DNA from: Hofstenia miamia
Lineage: Eukaryota; Xenacoelomorpha; Acoela
DNA: 64,000 nucleotides
Assembly: GCA_004352715.1 (NCBI GenBank)
Contig: SCFE01000063.1
Span: forward strand, 1,802,792-1,866,791
Reading direction: 5' to 3'
This document shows, in pieces, positions 26,676 through 38,320 of the stretch (the first letter of the stretch is position 1; each line of letters opens with the position of its first letter). The notes beneath the pieces were generated by a model, which did not search any database, was not told where the DNA came from, and saw nothing but the letters and a program-made list of their open reading frames with translations. The translations under genes were made by a program, and so were the position numbers.

Positions 26676-28235
26676 AAAATCAAAGGTAACTAGGACAAGA
26701 TAATATTATGAACAGGGCAGTACATGATAGACTAAATTCCTGTCCTGTCCCCACCTCTACGTACAAGTTAAAATATTTTTGAAACAACAAAATTGGGATA
26801 ACTGATCGTTAAAGAATCAGTGGTTAAAGCCAAGTATATCGCTTAGCATATTAGTTCAATCAGAAAGTATTGCTATTTTGTAAATATTTTTATATTACAT
26901 ACCGCAATGCTTGTTAAAATAAGTGACAACTGAGTACACGTTGGACAAAAGTTTTCCACTTTTTAGTTTTTGTAAATATATTTTTGGCGCAATAAAAAAA
27001 TTCATTATTTATGAATAATTTATTATTTAATGGCATTCCAGATCACGTGACTAAAATTATACATGATAAATGATATCATGTAACAGTTTTTTCATTAAAT
27101 TTAATGCTTTTTTAAGAAAGCAATGCTTAAATTACACTAGGTTCTAATCATATAAGTTACATCTATCAACTCAGTTCCACCAACGCTGATTCTTGCTTTT
27201 TTTTTATTTGTAGACAGCTTTTTCAGAAACATAAAGTATCTGAAAGAAAGTAAAACATTCATTTGAAATTTAGTGAAGAAAAGTCCATTTTGTGTAATTT
27301 TGTAATAATTATTTTCTAAATTGGTTTTTCAGGCTGAAGCCCCTAGAACCCCCACGTTTGAGTTTACTACGCTTCTTTGATTTTTTCACGGTGCAATGAA
27401 TCATTTATCCAAATTATCTTCGATTCACGGCCGATACATAATTTCTTTCCAAAAATAAATGTACAGCGAGCTTTGCCATTTACCAAGTAATTACCCCCGC
27501 AGTGCCGCCCCATTTTGTTCGGTACTGACTCTCCCTTGTTTTCTTAATAATATTGCTCGGTTATATCCACTGGAAGTATTCTCATCTTCCTGGTTTCTTC
27601 CGCTAATTGCTTTTATTCTTTTAATCTAGTTGCCTTCACCGACGTAAACTTTAAATTAATCGCGCTGTGAAGCGAAGCAAAGAAGAATTTTTAATTGGTT
27701 TTTCTAATATCCCTTCTCATCGTTCATTTTTAGGGCATTTTTAATTTTCTCTATGGGTTTGACAAGCGAAATCAGTAATTACATTCTTCAAAAATCAAAG
27801 TCAATTATTTTCAGACATTCTAAATCTGTGCTATTTCCAAGTAATTAGAATTCGATCGAATTCTGATGAACTTTAACGAACGACTTTGATTTCTATGAAT
27901 TACTAATTCCTACATAGTTTTATGCTCACCGAATTTCACATTTTGAATATTATATTTGGCTATAATTTGTTATTCAGGGCTGAAAAATAAACATAGGCCT
28001 CTTAAAACAATCCTAAACTCAGTTCATCACAATTTTTTGTTTATTGTTTTCAGGTGATTTTACACATCATAAGTGATCTTCACCAAAACTTAATGTAAAA
28101 TTTTTCCCATGTGATCAAGAACTGCATAAAAACAAATTAATTTTTGTTTCAATTTGTGTGAATCAGGATCAAATTGCAAATATTATAAAAAAATCTTTTT
28201 TTAAAAAAGACATGGTTTTCCAACCCTGATGTAAT
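26676..28235 (+). repeat. Same dispersed repeat, short variant (copy C)
   Basis: It begins after the single N at aaaatcaaaggtaactagg (equivalent to about 20819 in A1) and runs to gttttccaaccctgatgt, the same right end as A1. It lacks the roughly 380-bp internal block. It contains the perfect 18-bp palindrome AGAATTCGATCGAATTCT at about 27846-27863. With 24033-25110 it forms an inverted pair with arms of about 0.7-1 kb. No coding frame was found. Confidence 0.85.
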
Positions 28236-28534
28236 TGCAAGATAATCTTTTAGTTTCATTCACAATTATTTTCATTCATGATACTATGTTAAATGCATAC
28301 ACAGATGAATCTTGTTCTCTAACAGTTAAACCCAGTTCCTTGATTAAAGACAGACATTTTTTTGAAAAATTCATTATTTCACTGTTTATGCCTCTACAGT
28401 ATTGAATGCATACAACCAACAAATTATTTTTAAATATTTTTGGGTTTTATAAAATGACGTTATAATAGAACTTTTCATCTGGGAAAATGCAAATTTTATT
28501 TTCCATATAGTATAACAAGTCAACTTTGTTTCAT
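28236..28534. other. AT-rich noncoding DNA
   Basis: Nothing recognised between the repeat complex and the 1.38-kb tandem duplication. Confidence 0.6.
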
Positions 28535-29917
28535 TACTGGAATTTTATAATGGAATATCTAGCGTGCACTTCTACGGCATCTATTGCCCATCGTAGAACG
28601 CATGGGGAATTTAAATATCATTTTTTAAAACTAGCAAACTCTTAGTATATTTTTGAATATATTGCATGACTAGACAAATTGGGTATTAGACTCCTAATTT
28701 TTGCATTTTTGATGTCGAGTAAATTTGTATTCGTGTAATATCATTTCTATTAATGAATATATTATTTTTAGAAACTTTGAGATTCCCTAAATTTAGAAAT
28801 CCAAAAATGAGTCTTTGTCTTCCGTCTCTTTGGAATGTTTTCTAATAAACGTATAATTTACATTGATGTATGTATAATTAATTACCAAGAATTGAATTCA
28901 ACTCTATTTTTTGCATAACAGCACTACTCTTTCATAAATTTGTTGTTTGTTTTAAATGTGTCGGCATCGGTCCTGATATTTTCCCAAGAATCATGGGTCA
29001 GGTCCAGTGAAAAAAAGGCTGGTTAGCAAAAAATGGGCTGAGTCGAACTAGAGTTAAGAAGCACTGCACTATTGGATTGTGAGATTGCTTGCATCTCACA
29101 CAACTTGAAATTTAACAATTTGCAGACATTTCACAATTCCAATAATAATAGTCACCATCGACTTGGCATATAAATTCGTAAGACAAATGCTTTATGTTTG
29201 TATTTGCCAATTTTTGTCATCTTTATTCATTATAGATATTAAAACAAATCTTTGTAGCATAATGACATAAAATTTTAACAATGGAAATTAATTTCGCATT
29301 TATTAATATCATAAAAGAGATTCTCCCCATAAAGTAAGCAAGTACTCACCTGAACACAATCCAAGTATTTTTTAAGAAATTGTGCCAATAAGCTGCGATC
29401 TTTAGGAGTCGTATACATTAAAAAGTAATTGAACGTTATGTCCTATTTCTGAATGTCACCATTTTTAAGGAGAACTTTGGTTTTTATCAAAATAATTTTA
29501 CAATTCCATCTCTAAATTCGCTTTTATGGCTTAAACGGTATTCCTAAAAATTGTTTTTTTTAAATTTTTTATTTAATTGTTTTTAAATGTTAATGTAAAA
29601 ACCTTCTTGCAGGTGTTTTGCTTATTTGGGGTGAAAAAATTTCATTCATAGTATTAAATATAAATTGATGTAAATTCACATATTTTCAGTTGTCATATTG
29701 GATTTTATATAACTTTTGATGTTAAAAATCAAAGTTGTCGCTATAAATTCATGCGTTATGCTATAATACATATCGTCTACTGGGTTTAATTAATATTTGT
29801 TTGGATTTATTACAATAGCTCTGTGATGCAAACAAGATTTTGGATGATTATATAAATTAGCTGTTTATTGTTTATTAAAAAAACTATATTTGTATTAAAT
29901 TTGAAAATTTATGAAAA
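28535..29917. repeat. 1.38-kb tandem duplication, copy 1
   Basis: The copy begins tactggaattttataatgga and is repeated head to tail 1383 bases downstream. Only a handful of substitutions and small indels separate the copies. At 29046-29066 it contains gttaagaagcactg, whose reverse complement CAGTGCTTCTTAAC looks like a hAT terminus, so an older transposon was duplicated with the block. No gene is visible. The junction shows 2-bp microhomology (ta). Confidence 0.95.
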
Positions 29918-31293
29918 TACTGGAATTTTATAATGGAATATCTAGCGTGCACTTCTACGGCAGCTATTGCCCATCGTAGAACGCATGGGGAATTTAAATA
30001 TCATTTTTTAAAACTAGCAAACTCTTAGTATATTTTTGAATATATTGCATGACTAGACAAATTGGGTATTAGACTCCTAATTTTTGCATTTTTGATGTCG
30101 AGTAAATTTGTATTCGTGTAATATCATTTCTATTAATGAATATATTATTTTTAGAAACTTTGAGATTCCCTAAATTTAGAAATCCAAAAATGAGTCTTTG
30201 TCTTCCGTCTCTTTGGAATGTTTTCTAATAAACGTATAATTTACATTGATGTATGTATAATTAATTACCAAGAATTGAATTCAACTCTATTTTTTGCATA
30301 ACAGCACTACTCTTTCATAAATTTGTTGTTTGTTTTAAATGTGTCGGCATCGGTCCTGATATTTTCCCAAGAATCATGGGTCAGGTCCATTGAAAAACAG
30401 GCTCGGTAGCAAAAAATGGGCTGAGTCGAACTAGAGTTAAGAAGCACTGCACTATTGGATTATGAGATTACTTGCATCTCACACAACTTGAAATTTAACA
30501 ATTTGCAGACATTTCACAATTCCAATAATAATAGTCACCATCGACTTGGCATATAAATTCGTAAGACAAATGCTTTATGTTTGTATTTGCCAATTTTTGT
30601 CATCTTTATTCATTATAGATATTAAAACAAATCTTTGTAGCATAATGACATAAAATTTTAACAATGGAAATTAATTTCGCATTTATTAATATCATAAAAG
30701 AGATTCTCCCCATAAAGTAAGCAAGTACTCACCTGAACACAATCCAAGTATTTTTTAAGAAATTGTGCCAATAAGCTGCGATCTTTAGGAGTCGTATACA
30801 TTAAAAAGTAATTGAACGTTATGTCCTATTTCTGAATGTCACCATTTTTAAGGAGAACTTTGGTTTTTATCAAAATAATTTTACAATTCCATCTCTAAAT
30901 TCGCTTTTATGGCTTAAACGGTATTCCTAAAAATTGTTTTTTTTAAATTTTTTATTTTAATTGTTTTTAAATGTTAATGTAAAAACCTTCTTGCAGGTCT
31001 TTTGCTTATTTGGGGTGAAAAAATTTCATTCATAGTATTAAATATAAATTGATGTAAATTCACATATTTTTCAGTTGTCATATTGGATTTTATATAACTT
31101 TTGTTGTTAAAAATCAAAGTTGTCGCTATAAATTCATGCGTTATGCTATAATACGTATCGTATACTGGGTTTAATTAATATTGTTTGGATTTATTACAAT
31201 AGGTCTGTGATGCAAACAAGATTTTGGATGATTATATAAATTAGCTGTTTATTAAAACTATATTTGTATTAAATTTGAAAATTTATGAAAATA
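29918..31293. repeat. 1.38-kb tandem duplication, copy 2
   Basis: Near-identical to 28535-29917. Differences that I saw include ggcagc for ggcatc, a changed base in gtccattgaaaaacaggctc, and loss of about 10 bases in the ctgtttattgtttatt region. The end tttatgaaaata is shared, after which the sequence becomes unique. Confidence 0.95.
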
Positions 31294-32532
31294 AATTTTT
31301 CGGTTAAAATACATAATACATAATTTCAATTGTTTAGTTATTTCACAATTGAGTTTATGTAGCAGAGCTCTAAGAATTTTTATTGGCATAAAAAAACCTT
31401 TACTGGGTAGCTAGTTCTAATTTTGTAACAGTGAGTTTGATACCTTTAAACAAATATCTTTCTTTGGGTGAATAACTCAAACATTCGAATATACTTTCAA
31501 TAATTGTTATCTGTACAAAAACCATCTGCCTTTAATTCAGCTCACCTTGGTGCCGCGTGAAATGCAGTTTGCACAGAAATGAAAAACTAGTGTTTTGTAT
31601 GTTTAGCTACCTTACATTAGGTCAACTTTGTTGTTTACTTTTCGAAATTTCGCCCAAACATTAAAGCAGTCTGAATCAACAAGACTGATATTCAAACACT
31701 GCGCTGTCCCTATCCCTACTATGATGTAATTGTCTGCATGCTCGCTTAATACGTCAGTGAATTACGTTTAAATCAGAACACTTCGACGCATTTCTGTTTG
31801 ATCAGCGACGAGATAAATTTTGTGATTTGGTGCAATTGTTGAGTTGAAAGACGACACTCAATCAATCTTTTGACAAGTTAATTGTTTCGTAGCAACTTCC
31901 GCTTTTTTGATAATTTTAATCGAGAAACGAATTGATTACGCGTAATAATGCCAATTTAATTCCAAACTTTACTTTTGCTCTCGTTTAAAAGAATAAAATC
32001 TATTAGATTCTTATTTGGTATTAGCCTCGCTGGACAAATTCACCTGGTCAAATGTCACATTATCAATTCGTCTTGATTAGTACGACTATTTTTTAGCTGT
32101 TCAACCCAAAGCACCTAACTTCCTTACTAGCAGATTAAGTTTCTATTTACAAGAATCAAATATAGAACAGATATAGATACATATTATTTGTGTAGTGGAA
32201 ATCCATGAGGCCTCATGGGTTAGGGTGGATTGGGGATCAAAATTCTGCCCCATATACAAGCCTGTCACCAGTTCATCTTTATGCTAAGGCTGTTATGTGG
32301 TTAACGAGTCACAGCATTGGATCTCTTAGTATTCAAATTCATACTATCGATCTATAAACTTGCACGTCTTTCAATTTTTTCGAATTGATTTGACCTTGCC
32401 ACCATAATTAGTTTATTAAAAAGAGTGCTTTATTCTATTTGCTAAAAAGCATTGTAATGTTTGTTTTTCAAGAACAGTTATTCTTTTAGCAGACTACAAC
32501 AAAACATTTATTTAATTCTTTGCATACTAAAG
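31294..32532. other. Noncoding DNA, no gene recognised
   Basis: Less extreme in A+T than its surroundings around 31540-32000. It includes the perfect 16-bp palindrome CCATGAGGCCTCATGG at 32203-32218. No transcript structure can be argued. Confidence 0.5.
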
Positions 32533-32644
32533 AAAGTAGAACGTTAATTCTTCAGATTGGTTTACTATGATTTCAATTATTCCTTCTGATCAATACATAT
32601 ATTTTTCTTCCCAAATCTTGCCATTCTCATTGCCAAATTTAAAG
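32533..32644 (+). repeat. 112-bp direct repeat, copy 1
   Basis: Identical to 33429-33540 by eye, beginning aaagtagaacgttaattctt and ending cattgccaaatttaaa. The intervening 784 bp are unrelated to it. Confidence 0.95.
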
Positions 32645-33428
32645 AATTTTTAATGCGTTGAACTTTATCATATCGAATTTAAGCATGCTTCAAATATCAT
32701 GCTTATTTAATTGTTAAAAGTTCTTCTGTTAGAAGGAGTCTGTATACGCGACAGTAATTCCAAGGAATTATCTAAATTAGCTTAAATTCGATATAATACT
32801 TAATTCATTTTGAAATAACTTATTTATCGTCTGCTATGCATCACTCTCAGCCCATTTCTTTGTTGCATTATAAATAGGCCTACCTTTTTCTGCATTAAGT
32901 CAACGCCCACCTGAATGTTGTAGGCTAACTTCTTTATTCTGCCCCCTCCATTTGAAATATACAAACAAGATAAGCTCCATTAAACATTAACCTATTTCTA
33001 AGAAAACAAGTAATTTCCAAATACAGAGAAAGATGTATTCATGTTTGTAAAGACCGGGACCAGATTAAAATTGTGGTCCACTGTAGACCAGGTGCGAAAA
33101 ATTTAAGTAGAAAACTGATATCAAACAAAAAATTAAATAATCAAACTTAAACATTTACAGTTTGTTTGTGCTTCTGCGCTGTCTGGATGTGTTTCAGCCG
33201 TTTCACTAGGAACGATCTCCGATCTTCCTCCTAGCCTACTTATCTATACAATGAATCTGAAATGGGAACTAGTATATATGAAAATAAATTTTCCCTGAAC
33301 CAATTACATGGTTTTAAATATGTTCTTAAAGCCCTTGACATCAGGGGAGTCGGTGTCCAGTCTAAAATAAAATATTGTTATACAAATATTTGCCTTGCGT
33401 AATATTTACACATTGTAGAATGATATTT
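32645..33428. other. 784-bp spacer between the 112-bp direct repeats
   Basis: AT-rich, without a recognisable gene. A short CCGGG-containing patch (gaccgggaccagattaaaat, about 33053) resembles hAT subterminal sequence elsewhere in the window. Confidence 0.5.
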
Positions 33429-33540
33429 AAAGTAGAACGTTAATTCTTCAGATTGGTTTACTATGATTTCAATTATTCCTTCTGATCAATACATATATTT
33501 TTCTTCCCAAATCTTGCCATTCTCATTGCCAAATTTAAAA
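33429..33540 (+). repeat. 112-bp direct repeat, copy 2
   Basis: Exact copy of 32533-32644. A 61-codon frame (33463-33648) starts in it and runs past it, without recognisable domains. Confidence 0.95.
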
Positions 33541-34060
33541 ACTAATGATGTTATCCAAATTCTGAGCACACCTCTGGATAGAGCAGTCTCTCTTCATTTA
33601 CATTTAAAATTCCATTCGGTTGTGACTCTGTTTTTTCACAACCTTTGATTTTGAGCATAACACTTTAATGGAGCTTGGGCAGCCTACCTATAGAAAAGAA
33701 GTATTTGAGGTTAATTGTTTCTCCAGAAGGATTAGGCCTCATCCTTATCTGAACCTTCACTATGGGTGATAATTTAATGAATTTTGTGTTCATTATTAAA
33801 TAATGAACATTGTCAAGTGCTTTAAAAATAGCAATCATTTAAAACACAAATCTCCGCCATTAAATGGGGGCAAATTCAACAATGGATTCATCAATATCCC
33901 ACAATTTCCAAATTTCCTAATAGAATTTGAGATAATGTTTTATAAATGCTTTTAAAGGATACCAGAATGTTTAAGGTAAATATATTAACTATCCAATGTC
34001 ATCTGTTTTAATTATTTTTGTGATACAATCTTTAATGGAAGATAGAATTTCTTGTGGCTA
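33541..34060. other. AT-rich noncoding DNA
   Basis: No feature supported. Confidence 0.5.
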
Positions 34061-34312
34061 TTAGTTGTTGTCTTTCTTGAATTTATGAATGAGAATTAGT
34101 CGGTAAGTAAAATCGAAATCTGCGTTTAGAAGTTTCGGCAAATTGAGGTGTCTACAAACCCTCCAGGATTGTTTAGGAGAAAATAGTTGAACCTTTCCCA
34201 TGTATGATAAATCAGAGTTGGAATAGGCTGCTGTAACCGGATCGGGACGGTATTTAAACCAACTCTCCACTGACCAATTGCGAAATAGTTCTCTATGACT
34301 GTATCTGAACAT
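34061..34312 (-). CDS. Unassigned 83-residue ORF, possible exon or small gene
   Basis: I do not recognise this protein. It starts at ATG with an A-rich upstream context and ends at TAA. An upstream stop lies about ten codons before the ATG, so the frame is closed. Its composition is less biased than that of the chance frames here: three Trp, several Tyr, Arg and Pro, and mixed codon third positions. It opens MFRYSHRELFRNWSVESWFK and includes PDPVTAAYSNSDLSYMGKVQ. No signal peptide or membrane segment is evident, and no splice sites are clearly attached. It could be a small gene, an exon, a fossil gene or a transposon fragment. Confidence 0.25.
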   Translation of the reverse strand: MFRYSHRELFRNWSVESWFKYRPDPVTAAYSNSDLSYMGKVQLFSPKQSWRVCRHLNLPKLLNADFDFTYRLILIHKFKKDNN

Positions 34313-36122
34313 TTTTTTCGGCGTTAAACTTCCAAGAATGATATTTTAAGAAGTTTGAGGTCGTAGCAAAATAATAAAACAAGTTAATGTACTAGAAAAG
34401 ACACCGCCATATTTCCACGCGCTTAATTAGATGTCTAGTACACTCTTAGTTATTCGAAGTCCGCAGGAACCGGCTCATTTGGAAATTGTGCACACTCCAT
34501 GTCGGTCTTGCTGCAAACATTTCGACCGTTTCCAAATCTGTGGTATGTACATTCTGACAACTTAAGGCCTGACTTAATTACACTATTTAATCTCCCCGAC
34601 TTGTCAGGAATTTGTAGAATGTAATTTTTCTTCTTATTAGCTACACAATTAAGTCGGGCTTTTAAACCGTGTAGTTAAGACAGGCCTTTACATACAATTT
34701 GTGGTGTTGTCACTTATTTAAAATCGTAAAATATAATTATTATACTAATATTATGTAAAAACGTTGAGAAATTACATGAAAAATGTATTATTAAACGATA
34801 CATGTATTAATAAAACTAGCAAGGAAATCATGTATTACGGCATACGAACCAAGTTATACAATTTATAAAGAAGTGTTTTTTAAAAGCTTTTTGTTCTTAC
34901 TGTCAGATGAAGTGGTTCTACTCCCAGGGGTATAAAGAAATTTAATATTGATTATAATCATTTCGCATCGTCTGATTGAAAATCTTAATTACAATATGAA
35001 AGCGCGTAAATCGAACACGTGATATTTAAATGTATGCAACGCTTTCAAATAATACTTGCAGCCTACTTGGATTAAGTGCCACTTCCGAGAAAATATATAT
35101 TTTCAATGTGTCACAGATCAGTTTCAAAGGCTTCCAATATTGTATAATGTCTGAAGTGATATGGCCGAATTAATAAGTATGTATCCGCACTCCATGGCGT
35201 TAAACATTTATAAAGCTTTCCCCATGATTAGGTAGAGTACCAACATAGAACTTATGATGATATATATACATATATATATAAATTAAAAATTAACATTTGT
35301 ATTATTTTGTCAATTTTACAACGCATTATGAAATATCATTGATTTACTCTTGTCTTATCCTGCCTGTATAAACTAAAAACGACCTAAAAATTTGTAGTTT
35401 TGTTGGTGTTCTAGCAGTATTAGGAAACATTCTTTGAAGCGAGTAGTTTAACTTAATTCCTCACATTTACACTGAATTCATAATTTTGTAAAATCTATCA
35501 TATAAGTATGATGCGTGCAAGTGAACATGCATGCATTTTTAATATTATTTAGAAGAAAATGTGAATCACCTGAGGTAAAAAGTAAACACTTTAGCTAATG
35601 CGACAACCGTCAGCATATAATATTGACTTAAAACAACAATGAACTGTTTAGTTGCAGAATTTATCAATTAAATTTCACACTCACAACCGTTAAATATTCG
35701 TTATAAAGGTGATATGGACTTTGATTCAAATTTTGTACTTAATATACCATTCAATACACAGTCTGTAGTAATTTTAGGCATTGCATTGCCTTAGTAAATT
35801 TAAAAAGGTATTGTGATATATAATCTATATAAATAGGCATATTACTTATAATCTGGAAAGATTCTTCGGGAAAGATTAAAAAACAGCTTGATTCTAAATT
35901 TTGTTTGAATGTGAACTCTAAAATTCCATTAGTTCATGAATCCTTCATATTGATATACTTTAGTTTATGAAAAACTTACAAATTTGCAATTTTTAGAGAT
36001 ATTTCTCTACACTTCAGTTGAAGGTTCTGTATCATGCATTCCAAAGGCAAATTAACTTAACATTGTTAAGTTTTGGCTAGTAAATTTTTAAATTCAACCA
36101 TGAGCAACGTTCCTGAATCTAT
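34313..36122. other. AT-rich noncoding DNA
   Basis: No gene recognised. A short TATA/ATAC-rich run lies near 35260-35285. Confidence 0.55.
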
Positions 36123-37184
36123 TTGTCTATAAGCATCATTAAATCATTTTTCATAAATCTGGTTAAAATATATTTTATAGTAATAAAAGTTTTTTTAGAA
36201 AATAGAAAACAGCGTGTTTTAATGAATAATATGAAGTCTGATTATGTTAAAACCGATCGAGGAGTGCCTCAAAGCACAGTACTAGGGCGGGCCAATTTTA
36301 TTTGCAATATATGTAAATGACATAATTAAGCGTGTAAATCATAGTAAAATATATCAATTTGCTAATGTTACTTGCCTCATAAATACAGATTATGGTGCAT
36401 TTAAGACCACAAAAATTTTACAAAGTGATATTCAATATATTTCTAGGTATTTCTCATCCAATCAATTAAAAATTATTATTGAAAAAACGAAATTAATTAT
36501 ATTTTCCTTCAATTAGGTAAAAGAAATAACAAACAAGGTCGAATTAATTGTTAACAGTGTTCTGATAAAACAAAATGATCATGTTATATATTTAGGTGTT
36601 GATATTGACAAAGATTTAAAATTTAATAAATTTCTCCTAAAAAAATTACAAAAAATGGCTTCTGGCGTCAGATACTTATAACACTTCAGAAATTTAGGAC
36701 CAGATTATCACGTTCAATTATTGTATGCATTTTGTTTATCACAATTACATTATTGTTCATTTTTATTTACTAATTTTAATGCAAAAAGCTTCTATTTATT
36801 ATCAAAAAATTTTAATTGGTCATTAAAAACATTAAATATTGCACGTAAGCATGATCACGTTGGTGAATACAGACCGCAGTATAATATATTATCCCCGCTA
36901 TATCAAGTACAGTTCCATGCAGCTTCAATTTTACTTAAGCATAAATATGGCCGAGAATCAATTTTTTTCTTGATAATTACTTAAAAGTTAATACATGATC
37001 ACATAAATTTATTTGCAGCAGCATTTCCTATCCTAGTTTTCATCGAGCAGCCTCTAATATTTGGAATGATTTAGAAAATGAGACTAGAGTAGAAAAAAAT
37101 TACAAAAATTTAGAAATAAATTAAGAATTGTACTTTTACATCGACAAAATACAATTGGAGACACAAACATGCTAAAAACATTTA
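36123..37184 (+). pseudogene. LINE reverse transcriptase fragment, inactivated (copy 1)
   Basis: This is the RT core of a non-LTR retrotransposon. 36123-36280 reads FLENRKQRVLMNN, then DRGVPQSTVLG (the RT GVPQG motif with G changed to S). A frameshift follows at about 36288, after which PILFAIYVNDIIKRV appears in the next frame. The catalytic F/YADD motif reads FANVT (36358-36372), so both Asp residues are lost. Further downstream are YLGVDIDKDLKF (36592 on), KLQKMASGVRYL followed by a stop, then an open stretch at 36721-36984 resembling the RT C-terminal region, and AASNIWNDLENETRV near 37045. Multiple stops and frameshifts rule out function. The clade is probably jockey/CR1/I-like but cannot be fixed by eye. 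36225-37184 is tandemly repeated at 37185-38144. Confidence 0.88.
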
Positions 37185-38144
37185 AATAATATGAAATCTG
37201 ATTATGTTAAAACCGATCGAGGAGTGCCTCAAAGCACAGTACTAGGGCGGGCCAATTTTATTTGCAATATATGTAAATGACATAATTAAGCGTGTAAATC
37301 ATAGTAAAATATATCAATTTGCTAATGTTACTTGCCTCATAAATACAGATTATGGTGCATTTAAGACCACAAAAATTTTACAAAGTGATATTCAATATAT
37401 TTCTAGGTATTTCTCATCCAATCAATTAAAAATTATTATTGAAAAAACGAAATTAATTATATTTTCCTTCAATTAGGTAAAAGAAATAACAAACAAGGTC
37501 GAATTAATTGTTAACAGTGTTCTGATAAAACAAAATGATCATGTTATATATTTAGGTGTTGATATTGACAAAGATTTAAAATTTAATAAATTTCTCCTAA
37601 AAAAATTACAAAAAATGGCTTCTGGCGTCAGATACTTATAACACTTCAGAAATTTAGGACCAGATTATCACGTTCAATTATTGTATGCATTTTGTTTATC
37701 ACAATTACATTATTGTTCATTTTTATTTACTAATTTTAATGCAAAAAGCTTCTATTTATTATCAAAAAATTTTAATTGGTCATTAAAAACATTAAATATT
37801 GCACGTAAGCATGATCACGTTGGTGAATACAGACCGCAGTATAATATATTATCCCCGCTATATCAAGTACAGTTCCATGCAGCTTCAATTTTACTTAAGC
37901 ATAAATATGGCCGAGAATCAATTTTTTTCTTGATAATTACTTAAAAGTTAATACATGATCACATAAATTTATTTGCAGCAGCATTTCCTATCCTAGTTTT
38001 CATCGAGCAGCCTCTAATATTTGGAATGATTTAGAAAATGAGACTAGAGTAGAAAAAAATTACAAAAATTTAGAAATAAATTAAGAATTGTACTTTTACA
38101 TCGACAAAATACAATTGGAGACACAAACATGCTAAAAACATTTA
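37185..38144 (+). pseudogene. LINE reverse transcriptase fragment (tandem copy 2)
   Basis: A 960-bp head-to-tail copy of 36225-37184. I found a single difference, atgaaatctg here against atgaagtctg. It shares the same stops, the same frameshift at the PILF motif and the same FANVT at 37318-37332. The LINE was therefore already dead when duplicated. Copy 2 alone continues into the 3' region of the element. Confidence 0.9.
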
Positions 38145-38263
38145 CTGATTTTTTACAATCAGCTCACCACATACATAGACACACACAAAGTTATTAGTAT
38201 TATATATTTTATATTTAGTTTGTAGTTTAATTGTATCTGTTAGCAAATATATAGCTTTGACTC

Positions 38264-38320
<57 letters not shown>
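38145..38320 (+). repeat. LINE 3' tail with (TAA)19
   Basis: About 119 bp of AT-rich 3' untranslated sequence follow the RT remnant and end in 19 uninterrupted TAA units (38264-38320). A simple-repeat 3' tail directly downstream of an RT-derived frame is typical of I-like and related LINEs, and it marks the plus-strand orientation and 3' end of the element. No 5' truncation target duplication could be identified. Confidence 0.75.
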
